Assembly (NCBI GenBank): GCA_023428545.1
Contig: JAEYXH010000008.1
Coordinates: 62,001-126,000, forward strand
Source of the DNA: Bacteroidota bacterium
GTDB taxonomy: Bacteria; Bacteroidota; Bacteroidia; Bacteroidales; Prolixibacteraceae
Reading direction: 5' to 3'
Length of the DNA: 64,000 bases
Shown: one piece after another, positions 44,703-54,524 of the stretch
How positions within the stretch are numbered: position 1 is the first letter of the stretch
How the letters are laid out: the number at the start of each line of letters is the position of its first letter
Made by a program: the position numbers and the translations under genes
The notes under the pieces: generated by a model
Seen by the model: the letters and a program-made list of their open reading frames with translations, nothing else
Told to the model about the DNA's origin: nothing
Database searches by the model: none

Positions 44703-46565
44703 CTACTTAAAATAGGGGATGTACCAGTTTTCTTCACTCAACAGAAAGTTATAGATCTGATCACGCTGTCCCTCAGGATATTTTGCTGACACCTTGGAAG
44801 CCAAATAGGAAGGATCATTTCTGCGTTTTGCGACCCGCATTAGGTCATAAAATCTTTCTCCCTCAAATGCCAACTCTCTGGCACGCTCATCCATGATCTG
44901 TTCTTCGAGATAGAGTTGTTTTGGATACAAAACACCTGAATAATCCAGATAACTGACAATTTCGTTTGTATAAGGATGATGGATATAATTGATGTTACCT
45001 ACCTTTATTCCATCAACATTACCTCCAAATCCAACCCTTCCACGTACACCTAACTGTGGACGACTCGAGAGCACACTATACTGGGCTCCGTTATTGACAA
45101 TATTCAAGGCATTGGTGGTAAAGGTCCTGACCAGGTCGCCTTGCAAATAAGCCCACCAGGTATAGATCTCCGATAGGTACAGATGAATTCCGGCAGCCCT
45201 GTATATGATAAAGTTGGCATCCTGGGCATATCTGTCTTTATTGATGGAATACTTCCACACAACTGTATCATGATCGGCAGTAAATATCTCGGCAGTCCGC
45301 ATATCCTCCTCTCTTTTGAGGAGAAGCATCATTCTGACATTATCCACAGGCAGAACCATTTCATCTTTGACATAAGCGTATGAAACGCCATAACCCCGGT
45401 GGAAATCACCCGGCATACCGGGATTCCCGATGCGGGAACGCCAAGGGTTATTGGAATCTTCATTGATGGTATAGTTGTCAAAAATGCCCTCCCAAAGCAA
45501 AACAGCGGCACGAGTTGGCTTCAGCATATACTTGTGAGGGGCAAGCGGTTCAAATATGGATTGAAAATTATTCTGCTGGAAATTGGCTTTGTCAAACCAT
45601 ATGGTATAAATGTGTTCCCGCACATCGATATTACCGAAAATATTCCGCCAACTGGCATTGGAAAAAGCTTCGTCGAGCTGGTATCTCCTGTTCTCGGTTG
45701 AATTGTAAACAATTGTTTCGAGATGTGAGGCAGCTTTCACATAGTCTCCGGCTGTTAAATACATACTCCCAAGCAATGCATGGTAGGCCCACGTGTTCCA
45801 TACGGTTACCTCCCAGGTTTGGTCGTTGTTGTCGATGTAATGATTTACACCAACAGCTTTCACCTTGTTTTCCAATTCATTGGTAAAATAATCAAGAACC
45901 AGATCCAGTGACAGGAACTGTTTATCCAGGACTATATCTTTATTGAAAATAGTATCGTTATAGTATCCATCCGGACTAAAAACAATGTGAACACTGTCGA
46001 TATAACTACCCGGAGAATTGACATACTCATTGATCTCATCAATCGTAACCAAAGATTCATGGATAAAGGGTACTTTCCCATAAATCCTGGCTGCATTAAA
46101 ATAGGCCCAAGCCCTCATGCAAAGTGCTTCACCATATAACCTGTCGAAGTTATTGACCTGACTCTGTTTATCGGTAACCTCCGGTCTTTCTTTTTCCAGA
46201 AGTCGGATGAAATTGTTGCTGGCGGCAATCAATTTGAAGAAATTGGCCGGAGAGGCATACTTGTTCTCTTTGGAAATCTGGAAGTTATAAATTTCCACCA
46301 TGTCCGGATCCGCATTGGGAGTGATGGTAAGCAAATCACCACGCAATTCACCCAATATCAATAACTGCTCAACCAACTCCTGCTGCAGGCCATACATTCC
46401 CATCGAAACTGACCGATACTCGTACCAGTCATCCAAAAGCTGGTTTTCCGTGATATTCAATTCCTGATCTGGATTCAGGAAATCTTTACAGGAGGATAGA
46501 AAAAACACAGGGGTCAAAATCAAACCTGCAAGTATGAGATATTTCATTAATCTTTTCATGATCAT
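44703..46565 (-). CDS. SusD/RagB-family outer membrane lipoprotein (second pair)
   Basis: A 620-residue SusD-like lipoprotein that caps the SusC channel encoded just upstream and binds the imported glycan or peptide. The lipobox is LSSC (Cys about residue 26), followed by the SusD N-terminal DFLNPDQELNITENQLLDDWYE block. Helical TPR-like segments follow (EALCMRAWAYFNAARIYGKVPF), and the C-terminal EERARELAFEGERFYDLMRVAKRRNDP block is the family's hallmark (here MDERARELAFEGERF). It is longer than the first SusD of this operon (492), because of extra loops in the middle. It is the last gene of the seven-gene operon, 11 bases after its SusC. Confidence 0.93.
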   Translation of the reverse strand: MIMKRLMKYLILAGLILTPVFFLSSCKDFLNPDQELNITENQLLDDWYEYRSVSMGMYGLQQELVEQLLILGELRGDLLTITPNADPDMVEIYNFQISKENKYASPANFFKLIAASNNFIRLLEKERPEVTDKQSQVNNFDRLYGEALCMRAWAYFNAARIYGKVPFIHESLVTIDEINEYVNSPGSYIDSVHIVFSPDGYYNDTIFNKDIVLDKQFLSLDLVLDYFTNELENKVKAVGVNHYIDNNDQTWEVTVWNTWAYHALLGSMYLTAGDYVKAASHLETIVYNSTENRRYQLDEAFSNASWRNIFGNIDVREHIYTIWFDKANFQQNNFQSIFEPLAPHKYMLKPTRAAVLLWEGIFDNYTINEDSNNPWRSRIGNPGMPGDFHRGYGVSYAYVKDEMVLPVDNVRMMLLLKREEDMRTAEIFTADHDTVVWKYSINKDRYAQDANFIIYRAAGIHLYLSEIYTWWAYLQGDLVRTFTTNALNIVNNGAQYSVLSSRPQLGVRGRVGFGGNVDGIKVGNINYIHHPYTNEIVSYLDYSGVLYPKQLYLEEQIMDERARELAFEGERFYDLMRVAKRRNDPSYLASKVSAKYPEGQRDQIYNFLLSEENWYIPYFK

Positions 46566-46576
46566 CCAAATAATGG

Positions 46577-49500
46577 TTATAAGCCTAATTTGATTCCAAC
46601 GATAAATTGTCTGGGCTGCGGAGTAAGTCCATAATCGATACCCTGGTTAACCTGTTGTTGCGAATACCCAAACTCAGGATCGTAACCCAGATATTTCGAG
46701 AATGTGAGTATGTTATTGGCGGTAACATAGAACTGGGCATTCCTGAAGGCCAGAAACTCGTTAGGTACGGTATAACTCAGAGTAATGTTTTTAATTCTAA
46801 GATAAGATCCATCTTCAATCCAACGTGTCGAGAAAACTGAATTACCTATCGGATCATTCCACAAAGCCCTTGGGACATTGGTTTGATGTCCTTCATACTG
46901 CCAGCGGTTTAAAACATTCGTGCTCTGGTTGGCCAAGCCTGTCAACTCTTCATTTTTAAAGCGGACATAGTTAAACACCTCATTCCCGGAAACGAACTGA
47001 AGGAACGCACTCAATGACCATCGTTTATAAGTGAATGAATTGAATAACCCACCGAAATACTCTGGCAGGGCATTTCCAATGCTGGTTTTGTCATATTCGT
47101 TAATGATACCGTCAGGCGATCCCGAGGGTCCTGCAATGTCCTTGAACCTGGCATCCCCGGCACCGTATGGAAAGTTCCGGTTATTTCGCAAACCTGCAGC
47201 CTGGGCTTCTTCAGTGGTGGAATAAACGCCATCAAAAATATATCCATAGAAACTGTTGGCTGCAGAACCTTTCATATTCACGATCTGACCACCCGGAACA
47301 TCCACCACAAGTTTGTCACCCTTAATTTCAGTAATTTCATTCTGGATATTGGAAACATTGGCCTGGATATCCCATTTAAAATTTCTTCCGTTCACTAACC
47401 TTGCAAAGGTTGATATTTCCCATCCCCGATTTACAAGCTGTCCTCCATTTTCGGGACGAAAACCGTAACCAAAATAGGCTTCCAGTGGAGTATAAATCAA
47501 CATGTCATTGGTCGTCGACTGAAATACATCGAGGCTGAGGGTAAAGCGGTTGCCCCAAAGTCCCAAATCAGCCCCAGCATTCAATTGACTTACACTTTCA
47601 TAGGTAAGTTCCTCATTGGCCACGGTTGCCGGGTAAAGGCCTACTGTTTCCCGGAACTTGATGGCATTATAGTACCGTGTGGCATTCGACTCGCCTATAT
47701 CATCATTACCCGTCACACCAGCTGAAACCCGCACTTTTAGTTCTTCGATCCAGGCTGCTTCCTTGAGGAACGATTCATTGGAAACCCTCCAGGCCAATCC
47801 TCCTGAATAAAAAAGTCCAAAGGGCACATCGCCCACTTTCACCGTGTTGGCGGCATTATCGCCCACCCTGGATGAACCGTCGAACGACAGGCTCATGGTA
47901 GCTATATATCGATCCTTGAAAGTATATTGCAGATTCTCATAAAACGACAACCATGTCCATTTCCGGTTTTCACCACCTATTTCCCTCAGGTTGGCTGTAC
48001 CGTCCTGCAACATCCTGTACTGGTCATTCTCATGGGCATTTTTGGTCAAACCCCAGTCAAACTCAAAATCATTCGACATGATATTTACACCGGTTGTTGA
48101 AGTCAGTGCATGGTCATTCCCGAATTTTCTGTTGTAATGGGCGTAGGTACTGTTATTGAAAGCCGTAATGCTGTTATTGGAGGCTTTAGCAACGTTAAAC
48201 GCCTCATCATTATAGTAATGTTCCATACCAAGGTTTGGCATGAAAATCTGCTCTTTCAGAATGTTATAGGTCAATCCGAATGAACTGTTGATTTTCCAAT
48301 AATCATTTACTGAAGCATCCAGCCCAACGGTCGAAATAAAATAATAATTGCTGTTGGTGGCCGAGTAGTTTTCAATAACTGAAAGTGGGTTGCTAACTCC
48401 CAATTCATCGACATCGGCAAGAAGTGTCAACCTGTTTCCTTCCAAATCGTACTTATATGGATTGAGCATGGGTGATTTGGCCAGGGCTGAAAGAATGGGA
48501 CTGGTTTCACTGACCACAGCTGATTCCTTCAAATTTGAAGTATTATAGTTGAGGGAAACAGAGGCATTCATCCGAAGCCAGGTAAACACATTGAGCAAAC
48601 TCACAAACCTGAGATTATAGCCCTGATAACCCGTTTCCTTGATGATTCCGTCATAGTCCCGGTATCCGAACGACAAACCATATCGGGCAATTTCGTCACC
48701 GCCTTTCACAAGAAGGTTGACATTCGTGAATACCGAATTATTGAAAATCTCTTTTTGCCAATCTGTATCGTGCTGATATTCAATAAAACGTTTGTCCGTG
48801 AGCTCAAGATACAAATTGGGATACAATTCCCTGATTCGTTCGCTGAACATACCGGAAGAGAACAATACCTCGGTTGCAAGGGTTTTATGTTGCGAAGCAT
48901 TCAGTTGAGGAAGATTATTGGAAGGTGCCAAAGATACACCTGAACGGATATCCAGTTCAATCGTGGTCTGTGTGGCACTTGGGTCAAGTGTCTCAATCAA
49001 TACAAGACCGTTGGATGCCTTGGAGCCATAGGCCGCCGTGATGGCAGGATCCTTAATGATGGTGGTTTTTGATATATCCAACACGTTGACTCCCATCAAA
49101 GGATTATAACTATATCCCTCCAGATTGGATCCAAAAGTCCCGGGAGGAGTCATCGGCATACCGTCAATGATATACAAAGGCTGATTGGAGGTTGAAAGGG
49201 AATTGGCTCCCCTGATCAGCATGACTGCCCCACTGGATGGATGACCCGACCTGTTCGTGACATGTACACCAGGAGTGCGCCCTTGCATATACTGATCGAC
49301 CGATAATGCCGTTGATTTATGAATATCATCCGTATTCAATGATGAATATGAAGATACAATATCCCTTCTCAAATAAGTATTTGCAAGAATATTCAGCTCA
49401 TCATAACCTGATACCAAATCAACCGGGGTCAGATAAACAACAAGATCCTGCCGGTTATTCAGGTACACTTTTTTGTTTTTATATCCGCTGGGCGGGGCAA

Positions 49501-49750
49501 TTATCAGCCAGGCATTTCCTGAACCGGACTTCACTTCAAATCTTCCCTCAGGATCAGTTACTGCGGGGATATCAAAAGATCCCTCAATACTCACGGAAAC
49601 GTTGGGCAAAGGTTCGTTGGAAGCATTTACGATTTTCCCTCTTACCAGAATGGAATCCTGTGCATCCAGTGAAAGAAAGCTGAAAATGAAAACAGCGATA
49701 ATCAGAACGGTCTTCACTGGATTGGTTAAGGTCAGTAATTTATTCTTCAT
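46577..49750 (-). CDS. SusC/RagA TonB-linked outer membrane protein (second pair)
   Basis: A 1057-residue TonB-dependent channel that imports glycans or peptides with its SusD lid. The ATG at 49750 is chosen: the open frame continues 156 bases upstream, but only this start gives a Sec signal (KTVLIIAVFIFSFLSLDAQ). Next come a CarboxypepD_reg-like domain (about residues 34-110), the plug (about 125-235) with LIRGANSLSTSNQPLYIIDGMPM and AAYGSKASNGLVLIETL, and the barrel ending in FIVGIKLGL. The N-terminal regulatory-like domain is shorter and less typical than that of the first SusC of the operon, and no TonB-box motif was recognised. A 167-base gap separates it from the FAS1 gene upstream, with no TAnnTTTG match. 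Confidence 0.92.
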   Translation of the reverse strand: MKNKLLTLTNPVKTVLIIAVFIFSFLSLDAQDSILVRGKIVNASNEPLPNVSVSIEGSFDIPAVTDPEGRFEVKSGSGNAWLIIAPPSGYKNKKVYLNNRQDLVVYLTPVDLVSGYDELNILANTYLRRDIVSSYSSLNTDDIHKSTALSVDQYMQGRTPGVHVTNRSGHPSSGAVMLIRGANSLSTSNQPLYIIDGMPMTPPGTFGSNLEGYSYNPLMGVNVLDISKTTIIKDPAITAAYGSKASNGLVLIETLDPSATQTTIELDIRSGVSLAPSNNLPQLNASQHKTLATEVLFSSGMFSERIRELYPNLYLELTDKRFIEYQHDTDWQKEIFNNSVFTNVNLLVKGGDEIARYGLSFGYRDYDGIIKETGYQGYNLRFVSLLNVFTWLRMNASVSLNYNTSNLKESAVVSETSPILSALAKSPMLNPYKYDLEGNRLTLLADVDELGVSNPLSVIENYSATNSNYYFISTVGLDASVNDYWKINSSFGLTYNILKEQIFMPNLGMEHYYNDEAFNVAKASNNSITAFNNSTYAHYNRKFGNDHALTSTTGVNIMSNDFEFDWGLTKNAHENDQYRMLQDGTANLREIGGENRKWTWLSFYENLQYTFKDRYIATMSLSFDGSSRVGDNAANTVKVGDVPFGLFYSGGLAWRVSNESFLKEAAWIEELKVRVSAGVTGNDDIGESNATRYYNAIKFRETVGLYPATVANEELTYESVSQLNAGADLGLWGNRFTLSLDVFQSTTNDMLIYTPLEAYFGYGFRPENGGQLVNRGWEISTFARLVNGRNFKWDIQANVSNIQNEITEIKGDKLVVDVPGGQIVNMKGSAANSFYGYIFDGVYSTTEEAQAAGLRNNRNFPYGAGDARFKDIAGPSGSPDGIINEYDKTSIGNALPEYFGGLFNSFTYKRWSLSAFLQFVSGNEVFNYVRFKNEELTGLANQSTNVLNRWQYEGHQTNVPRALWNDPIGNSVFSTRWIEDGSYLRIKNITLSYTVPNEFLAFRNAQFYVTANNILTFSKYLGYDPEFGYSQQQVNQGIDYGLTPQPRQFIVGIKLGL

Positions 49751-49917
49751 GGTTAGGTATTGCTTTTGGTTACAGGAGATTCCAAAATGATCAGAATGAG
49801 AATGCCCCGTATTTCCATACTTATTAATCATGTTACTACTTAAGCAGTCCTTTGAGAAGGGCAGCCTGTTTGAAAACAGAGATATATCTAATGACATTTT
49901 TTTCATCTGTCGGGATA

Positions 49918-51450
49918 TTACTGTGGCAGATATTCAATGTAGTCAATCACAAATCCGTTATTCGGAACATTGGCAGGACCCTTATACTCAAACCTCACTT
50001 TGGCTCTTCCATATTCCTCAATATTCTCAACCCAGAAATCGAACCGGTTAAACCGACCTTCAGGCAGGAAACGCAATCCGGTTTGCACGCTGTTCAATAT
50101 GCCCCTGGAAGTGATATATTGGTAATAGTTAAATGACCTTACCAATTGGTCATTCACATAAATATCGTATAAGCCACCAACATCCATGTGTGTTCTGACG
50201 ACTACACGATACTTTCTTGGAAAAAGGTTTGGTGATTCAAATTCTATGTTATACCGACCCGAATAGCCCTTATTAAAGCTTACACTTAAGATTGAGTCGT
50301 TGGAAGATCCTGCAATATATTGTCTTAATGGCGCAAATGACTGATCGCTGACCAATTTAATACTCTCTCTCCATGAATATTTATTCACCCCGGTCTCACG
50401 CAAGAAGGATTCAGCCTCCTGTCTTTGCCTTCCGGAGTATAACGAATCGGGAATGAGGAAGTCAGCATAATCATAGGCATAGCCATTACTGCAAATGGTC
50501 TTGTTAATGGGTGTATACAGAATGGCCACACTATCGCCCAATATGTTGGCGAGTTTCAGGGTATCTTTGTGGGGCGGTTTTACAAACTCCGATTCATCCA
50601 ATTGATTGAGGAAAACACCATATTTCAGGAGATGTGGAATGAGGATTTCATTTTGCCATTCGACAGGAATATCCGTATGGGTCTGGAAACTTCCTCCCAG
50701 ATTCTGGGCCATGATCGTTAGCGCGTTATCATATTTTTCCTTTTGCGGAAATACAATCGTCCCGGTTATATTTCTCAGCTCCTGTTTAACCGGGAAATAC
50801 TTCATTTCAAAATTATTAATGATGACAGCAACAGTGTCGTAAATGGTATTTCCTTCATCATCGAACCCTATGGGCCGGCTTTTTTCCCTATCCAGGATAA
50901 TCGAATCTTTACTGTCGATATAACCCTTCAGGATGGGATTGTTCAGGACGTAAAATTCATAAAGATTGGGCCGGGGTACAGCAACCTGATCCATCTTAAA
51001 AAACTTTCCGTTTCGGTACAATGGGCTTTCGAACCCGAGAAGAATGCCATCCATGGTAAGGTTACTTCCTGATCTTTCAATCAGGGCCAGTTTCTCGGCC
51101 AGTGTCTGAAGTCTCCTTTTCCCGGTTATACTTGCAGGCTGTACAAAACTCAGCGCAATATGGTAATCGAGAATATCCCTGGTGAACACCCTGGATGATT
51201 GCAATTCAGCAATTGCCTCATTTGTCGGAATAAAAAACGTATGAATATTCTTCGTGGCAAACAGTGAATCATACTTGTATTGCTTGATCAATCCCACAAA
51301 GGAGGATATCTCAGGGTCACTCTGCATGACTTCCCAAACATCCTGATCAACGGTTTCAGGAATTTCATTATAGTGTTTATCCCAATAATCGGAACAGCCC
51401 CAAAAAAATATAGTGAAGATAATTGCTGTAAATATTGATATCTTTTTCAT
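49918..51450 (-). CDS. FAS1-domain lipoprotein with C-terminal jelly-roll-like domain
   Basis: A 510-residue outer-membrane lipoprotein (lipobox FWGC, Cys about residue 19). Residues 35-240 resemble a fasciclin (FAS1) domain, with the H1-like segment TFFIPTNEAIAEL and YHIALSF. A second, more divergent FAS1-like part (about 245-380) follows. The C-terminal 120 residues are a beta-rich domain with YRVVVRTHMDVGGLYDIYVNDQLV and end in FVIDYIEYLPQ, resembling a galactose-binding or CBM-type jelly roll. It lies between another FAS1 lipoprotein and SusC in the operon, the place where surface glycan-binding proteins are usually encoded. FAS1 naming is firm, carbohydrate binding is inferred. Confidence 0.8.
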   Translation of the reverse strand: MKKISIFTAIIFTIFFWGCSDYWDKHYNEIPETVDQDVWEVMQSDPEISSFVGLIKQYKYDSLFATKNIHTFFIPTNEAIAELQSSRVFTRDILDYHIALSFVQPASITGKRRLQTLAEKLALIERSGSNLTMDGILLGFESPLYRNGKFFKMDQVAVPRPNLYEFYVLNNPILKGYIDSKDSIILDREKSRPIGFDDEGNTIYDTVAVIINNFEMKYFPVKQELRNITGTIVFPQKEKYDNALTIMAQNLGGSFQTHTDIPVEWQNEILIPHLLKYGVFLNQLDESEFVKPPHKDTLKLANILGDSVAILYTPINKTICSNGYAYDYADFLIPDSLYSGRQRQEAESFLRETGVNKYSWRESIKLVSDQSFAPLRQYIAGSSNDSILSVSFNKGYSGRYNIEFESPNLFPRKYRVVVRTHMDVGGLYDIYVNDQLVRSFNYYQYITSRGILNSVQTGLRFLPEGRFNRFDFWVENIEEYGRAKVRFEYKGPANVPNNGFVIDYIEYLPQ

Positions 51451-51460
51451 TGTTCACATT

Positions 51461-53029
51461 TTAAACGGGTTCAAACCTTACATAGTCCCAGCGGAAAATC
51501 CCAGGTATTAATGATACAATCTCAATCGTATGTTCTTCGAACCGCAGAAAATCAACAGTTCCCAGCTCCTTTCTTGCATAGGGGTTTGAAGAACTTCCAC
51601 CGGTTGTAAAATCGACCAAGCCGCCAATCTTCTTGCCATCAAGATAAACCTCTACCAGGGCATTTGCAGCATTGCTGGCGTGTGCACCCAGAAATACGTT
51701 GTATTTCCCCTGAACAATTTTCGGCATGCGGTAGGTGATCCTGAAATCACCGTCAATGATCAGGTAATCCTGGTTCCATGCAAGTTCGGCAGGATCGTCT
51801 GACTTTACGAAAAACAGGTCAGCACCCGACCAGGTAATATTGTTTAGTATATCCGGATCCTTGATCTGAAAACTACCGCCCTCAGCCCTGAATTCATTAA
51901 ATGCAGGTTCTTCCCAAAACTCATAGTTTCTGATTGCACGAACAGGTGGTTGCTGTTTCATCATTTGATTTACAAAATGAACCGGACCGCTTTGCGTAAT
52001 CAGGTTGCTGACATCGTACATTAAGCCAACATAATCTATAATGGTTGTATCTCCCTGATTAACTATGATATCAAATACTTCAAGTCCTTTGTTAATGGCA
52101 ATATCTATTCCCAGTCCATTTACATTGAGCGGAATATCAGAATAGGTATTATAATTTGAGGCCACTCCTTCGAAATTATCGAGAAATAAACTCCCTTCCA
52201 GAATATGGTAAGCGACAAAGTTGTACAATGGATTGGTCGTCGAAGTGTAATTGCTGCTGTTTGGACTAATCCTGGCAGCCAGGTCGTCAAAACTGTTGAT
52301 ATTAAACTTCTGGAAAATGGAATCATGCTCAACCATCAAGGTACTGGCTCTCAGGTTTCTCTCATCCGTTTTCAGGTTGATGTTCAGCGTATCTTTCAAT
52401 CCCGTTCTTTCAACCGCTTCCCTGAAAATGGAGTATCCCGGATTCTGGGTCAACCATGTGTAAGAGGTAAATGTGATAGGTGTCAGGGCATTTTCAATTA
52501 CGTGTACATAGCCATTCGAAACTTCAATGTTGGGCTTGATAATGGCCGCCTGGTTATTGATTTTATAATAGGATGTATCGGGAAGAATCACAAAACTTAC
52601 CGTCAGCTGATCGCCCGACAGGGTATATTCGGGTAAGGCACCAAATGGGAAATCGTTGGTTATTATTCCCAAATTCAGTACATGAAATCGACTGAAAGCT
52701 TCAACATACGCCTGGTCATTCAACAAGTCATTCAGAGAGTTGAACTGGCTGCTTTGCTGGATAAACCTTTCAATAGCCTCATTGGTAGGCAGAAATAGCG
52801 TATAATCAACCCCGTTGGGATTGTATGCACTTAAGGTTTTGTCAACTCCTCCCTTTTGCAGAATCGCAAGAAAGCTGGTAAACTGGTCCTTATTTTCTTC
52901 ATCAACGATATAATCATAAATGGTCATATTGATCATATCCTCGAAGCCGGCTTCAATTTCTTTTTCCTCACATGAAAAAAGCATGGCCAGACCAATAATA
53001 TAAGTTAATAGATACAGGTTTCTTTTCAT
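51461..53029 (-). CDS. FAS1-domain lipoprotein with C-terminal jelly-roll-like domain
   Basis: A 522-residue outer-membrane lipoprotein (lipobox LFSC, Cys about residue 20). The first FAS1-like domain (about 35-190) has YTLFLPTNEAIERF and FHVLNLG. The second (about 195-365) has FVAYHILEGSLF and YVGLMYDVSNLITQ. The C-terminal 150 residues form a beta-rich domain (FRITYRMPKIVQGKYNVFLGAHASN and ending FRWDYVRFEPV) that looks like a jelly-roll carbohydrate-binding module. It is the first of two adjacent FAS1 lipoproteins between SusD1 and SusC2, 10 bases before the next and 2 after SusD1. It resembles the neighbouring 510-residue protein in layout, suggesting duplication and divergence. Role as a surface binding protein is inferred. 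Confidence 0.82.
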   Translation of the reverse strand: MKRNLYLLTYIIGLAMLFSCEEKEIEAGFEDMINMTIYDYIVDEENKDQFTSFLAILQKGGVDKTLSAYNPNGVDYTLFLPTNEAIERFIQQSSQFNSLNDLLNDQAYVEAFSRFHVLNLGIITNDFPFGALPEYTLSGDQLTVSFVILPDTSYYKINNQAAIIKPNIEVSNGYVHVIENALTPITFTSYTWLTQNPGYSIFREAVERTGLKDTLNINLKTDERNLRASTLMVEHDSIFQKFNINSFDDLAARISPNSSNYTSTTNPLYNFVAYHILEGSLFLDNFEGVASNYNTYSDIPLNVNGLGIDIAINKGLEVFDIIVNQGDTTIIDYVGLMYDVSNLITQSGPVHFVNQMMKQQPPVRAIRNYEFWEEPAFNEFRAEGGSFQIKDPDILNNITWSGADLFFVKSDDPAELAWNQDYLIIDGDFRITYRMPKIVQGKYNVFLGAHASNAANALVEVYLDGKKIGGLVDFTTGGSSSNPYARKELGTVDFLRFEEHTIEIVSLIPGIFRWDYVRFEPV

Positions 53030-53031
53030 GG

Positions 53032-54510
53032 CTAGAAATTGTAATAAGGATTCTGAACAAGATTTTTATTTCTCTCCAATTCCACATCGTATATTGGCAT
53101 ATACCAGCCAAGTGGATTCGTCAGTTTCACGGCCAGGATACGCTTTTGGGTAGACGGTACATTCCTGACAATCACTTCGATCAGTTTCTCCTTTCTGGCG
53201 AAATTGTTACGCCTGCCCATTCTTAGTAAGTCGAACCAGCGTTTTCCTTCAAAAGCCAGCTCAAGAGCTCGTTCATCCATAATGGCATCTTCATACGCCG
53301 ATGCTGAATTTGGCAGTGAAAGAGGAGCAACATCGGCCCTTTCCCTGATGGTATTGATTATTTCCAGGGCTTCAGGGAAGCGATTCAACTGTGAAAGAGC
53401 CTCGGCTTTCATCAACAGCACATCTGCCAAACGATAAACAATCCAGTTGGCACTGAACTGGTCAGTACCTGTTCTTACCGTATTGCCATCCGGCGCACTG
53501 CCTACATACTTCCAGATAATGAAATCACTTTCCCCATATTTTTTGATTGAACTATCCTCGCCCCTGACAAGCTCACGTGCGTATTGCCTTGCAAACTGTT
53601 CAAGAGCAGTTTGGCTCGGATCGTAATTGTATGCAAATCGGTTGGTCATCCCATACATACTGTTGTTTTGGTTCTTGCTCTGGTCGAACTGAAATTCAAA
53701 AATACTTTCCAATGAGTTTCCGGGATAGAACATTTCGAACCATTTGCCACTTGGCATAAGAACGATTTCCTGATTTGCCTCAATTCGACTGACATATTCA
53801 ATCACCTTTTCATATTGAAAGTTCCATAGTGAAATATCAGCCAGCAATGCGTCAAATGCGGCCTTGGAGGCACGGCCCTTCACCTCCGCAAGAGTTGAAT
53901 ACCCATCTGCAATGGCGAAATTGCGATTATCCTCCAGGTCTTTGACGATATGCGCAATAACCACTGATTCATCTGATTTGGGAATATAAAAATCGGCATC
54001 ATCCGTTTCAGAAGGTTCCAGGACCAGGGGAACGTCCTTATAAATCCGAATCAGGTAGAAATAGGTAAGGGACCTGAGAAAATAAGCCTCAGCCATCATA
54101 CCCTTCAATTGGTAATCAGTAAACGTATTATCGATTTCCTTCACAAGTGGGGCGTTCTTGATCACTTCATTGCAATAGTTGATGACCTGGTAAAATTGGT
54201 TCCAGTTGGCCATCCAGTTATCGGGATAAATGTTATTCTGGGCAATTTTCCGGTGGGCGTCATTCTGGTTGATATCACCGGCCACCATATCGGCCCTGAT
54301 CTCACCAAAGACAAACATTAGTCCGTCAAGCTTCGACATAAACTCATAAGCACCCATTAGAACCGCATCCACATCCTCCTTGGTTTGCCAGAATTCTTCC
54401 CGGATCAGGCCCTGTGGAGGTATCAGTTCAAGCCAGTCATTGCACGAAGAATGAACAAAAACGGCTAAAACCACAAGCAAATATTTTATTTTATTTTTCA
54501 TCGTTTCCAA
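53032..54510 (-). CDS. SusD/RagB-family outer membrane lipoprotein (first pair)
   Basis: A 492-residue SusD-like lipoprotein with lipobox HSSC (Cys about residue 22), then CNDWLELIPPQGLIREEFW, a typical SusD start. TPR-like helices include AEAYFLRSLTYFYLIRIYKDVPLV, and the family hallmark MDERALELAFEGKRWFDLLRMGR is at about residue 420. It is 14 bases after its SusC and 2 before the next FAS1 gene, so co-translation is likely. It forms the lid of the first SusC channel in this operon. Confidence 0.94.
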   Translation of the reverse strand: METMKNKIKYLLVVLAVFVHSSCNDWLELIPPQGLIREEFWQTKEDVDAVLMGAYEFMSKLDGLMFVFGEIRADMVAGDINQNDAHRKIAQNNIYPDNWMANWNQFYQVINYCNEVIKNAPLVKEIDNTFTDYQLKGMMAEAYFLRSLTYFYLIRIYKDVPLVLEPSETDDADFYIPKSDESVVIAHIVKDLEDNRNFAIADGYSTLAEVKGRASKAAFDALLADISLWNFQYEKVIEYVSRIEANQEIVLMPSGKWFEMFYPGNSLESIFEFQFDQSKNQNNSMYGMTNRFAYNYDPSQTALEQFARQYARELVRGEDSSIKKYGESDFIIWKYVGSAPDGNTVRTGTDQFSANWIVYRLADVLLMKAEALSQLNRFPEALEIINTIRERADVAPLSLPNSASAYEDAIMDERALELAFEGKRWFDLLRMGRRNNFARKEKLIEVIVRNVPSTQKRILAVKLTNPLGWYMPIYDVELERNKNLVQNPYYNF

Positions 54511-54524
54511 TTTTTAAATGATCG

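Noticed and set aside
49751..49906. Upstream extension of the second SusC gene
   Set aside because: The added segment has no signal-peptide character; the ATG at 49750 begins a standard Sec signal.
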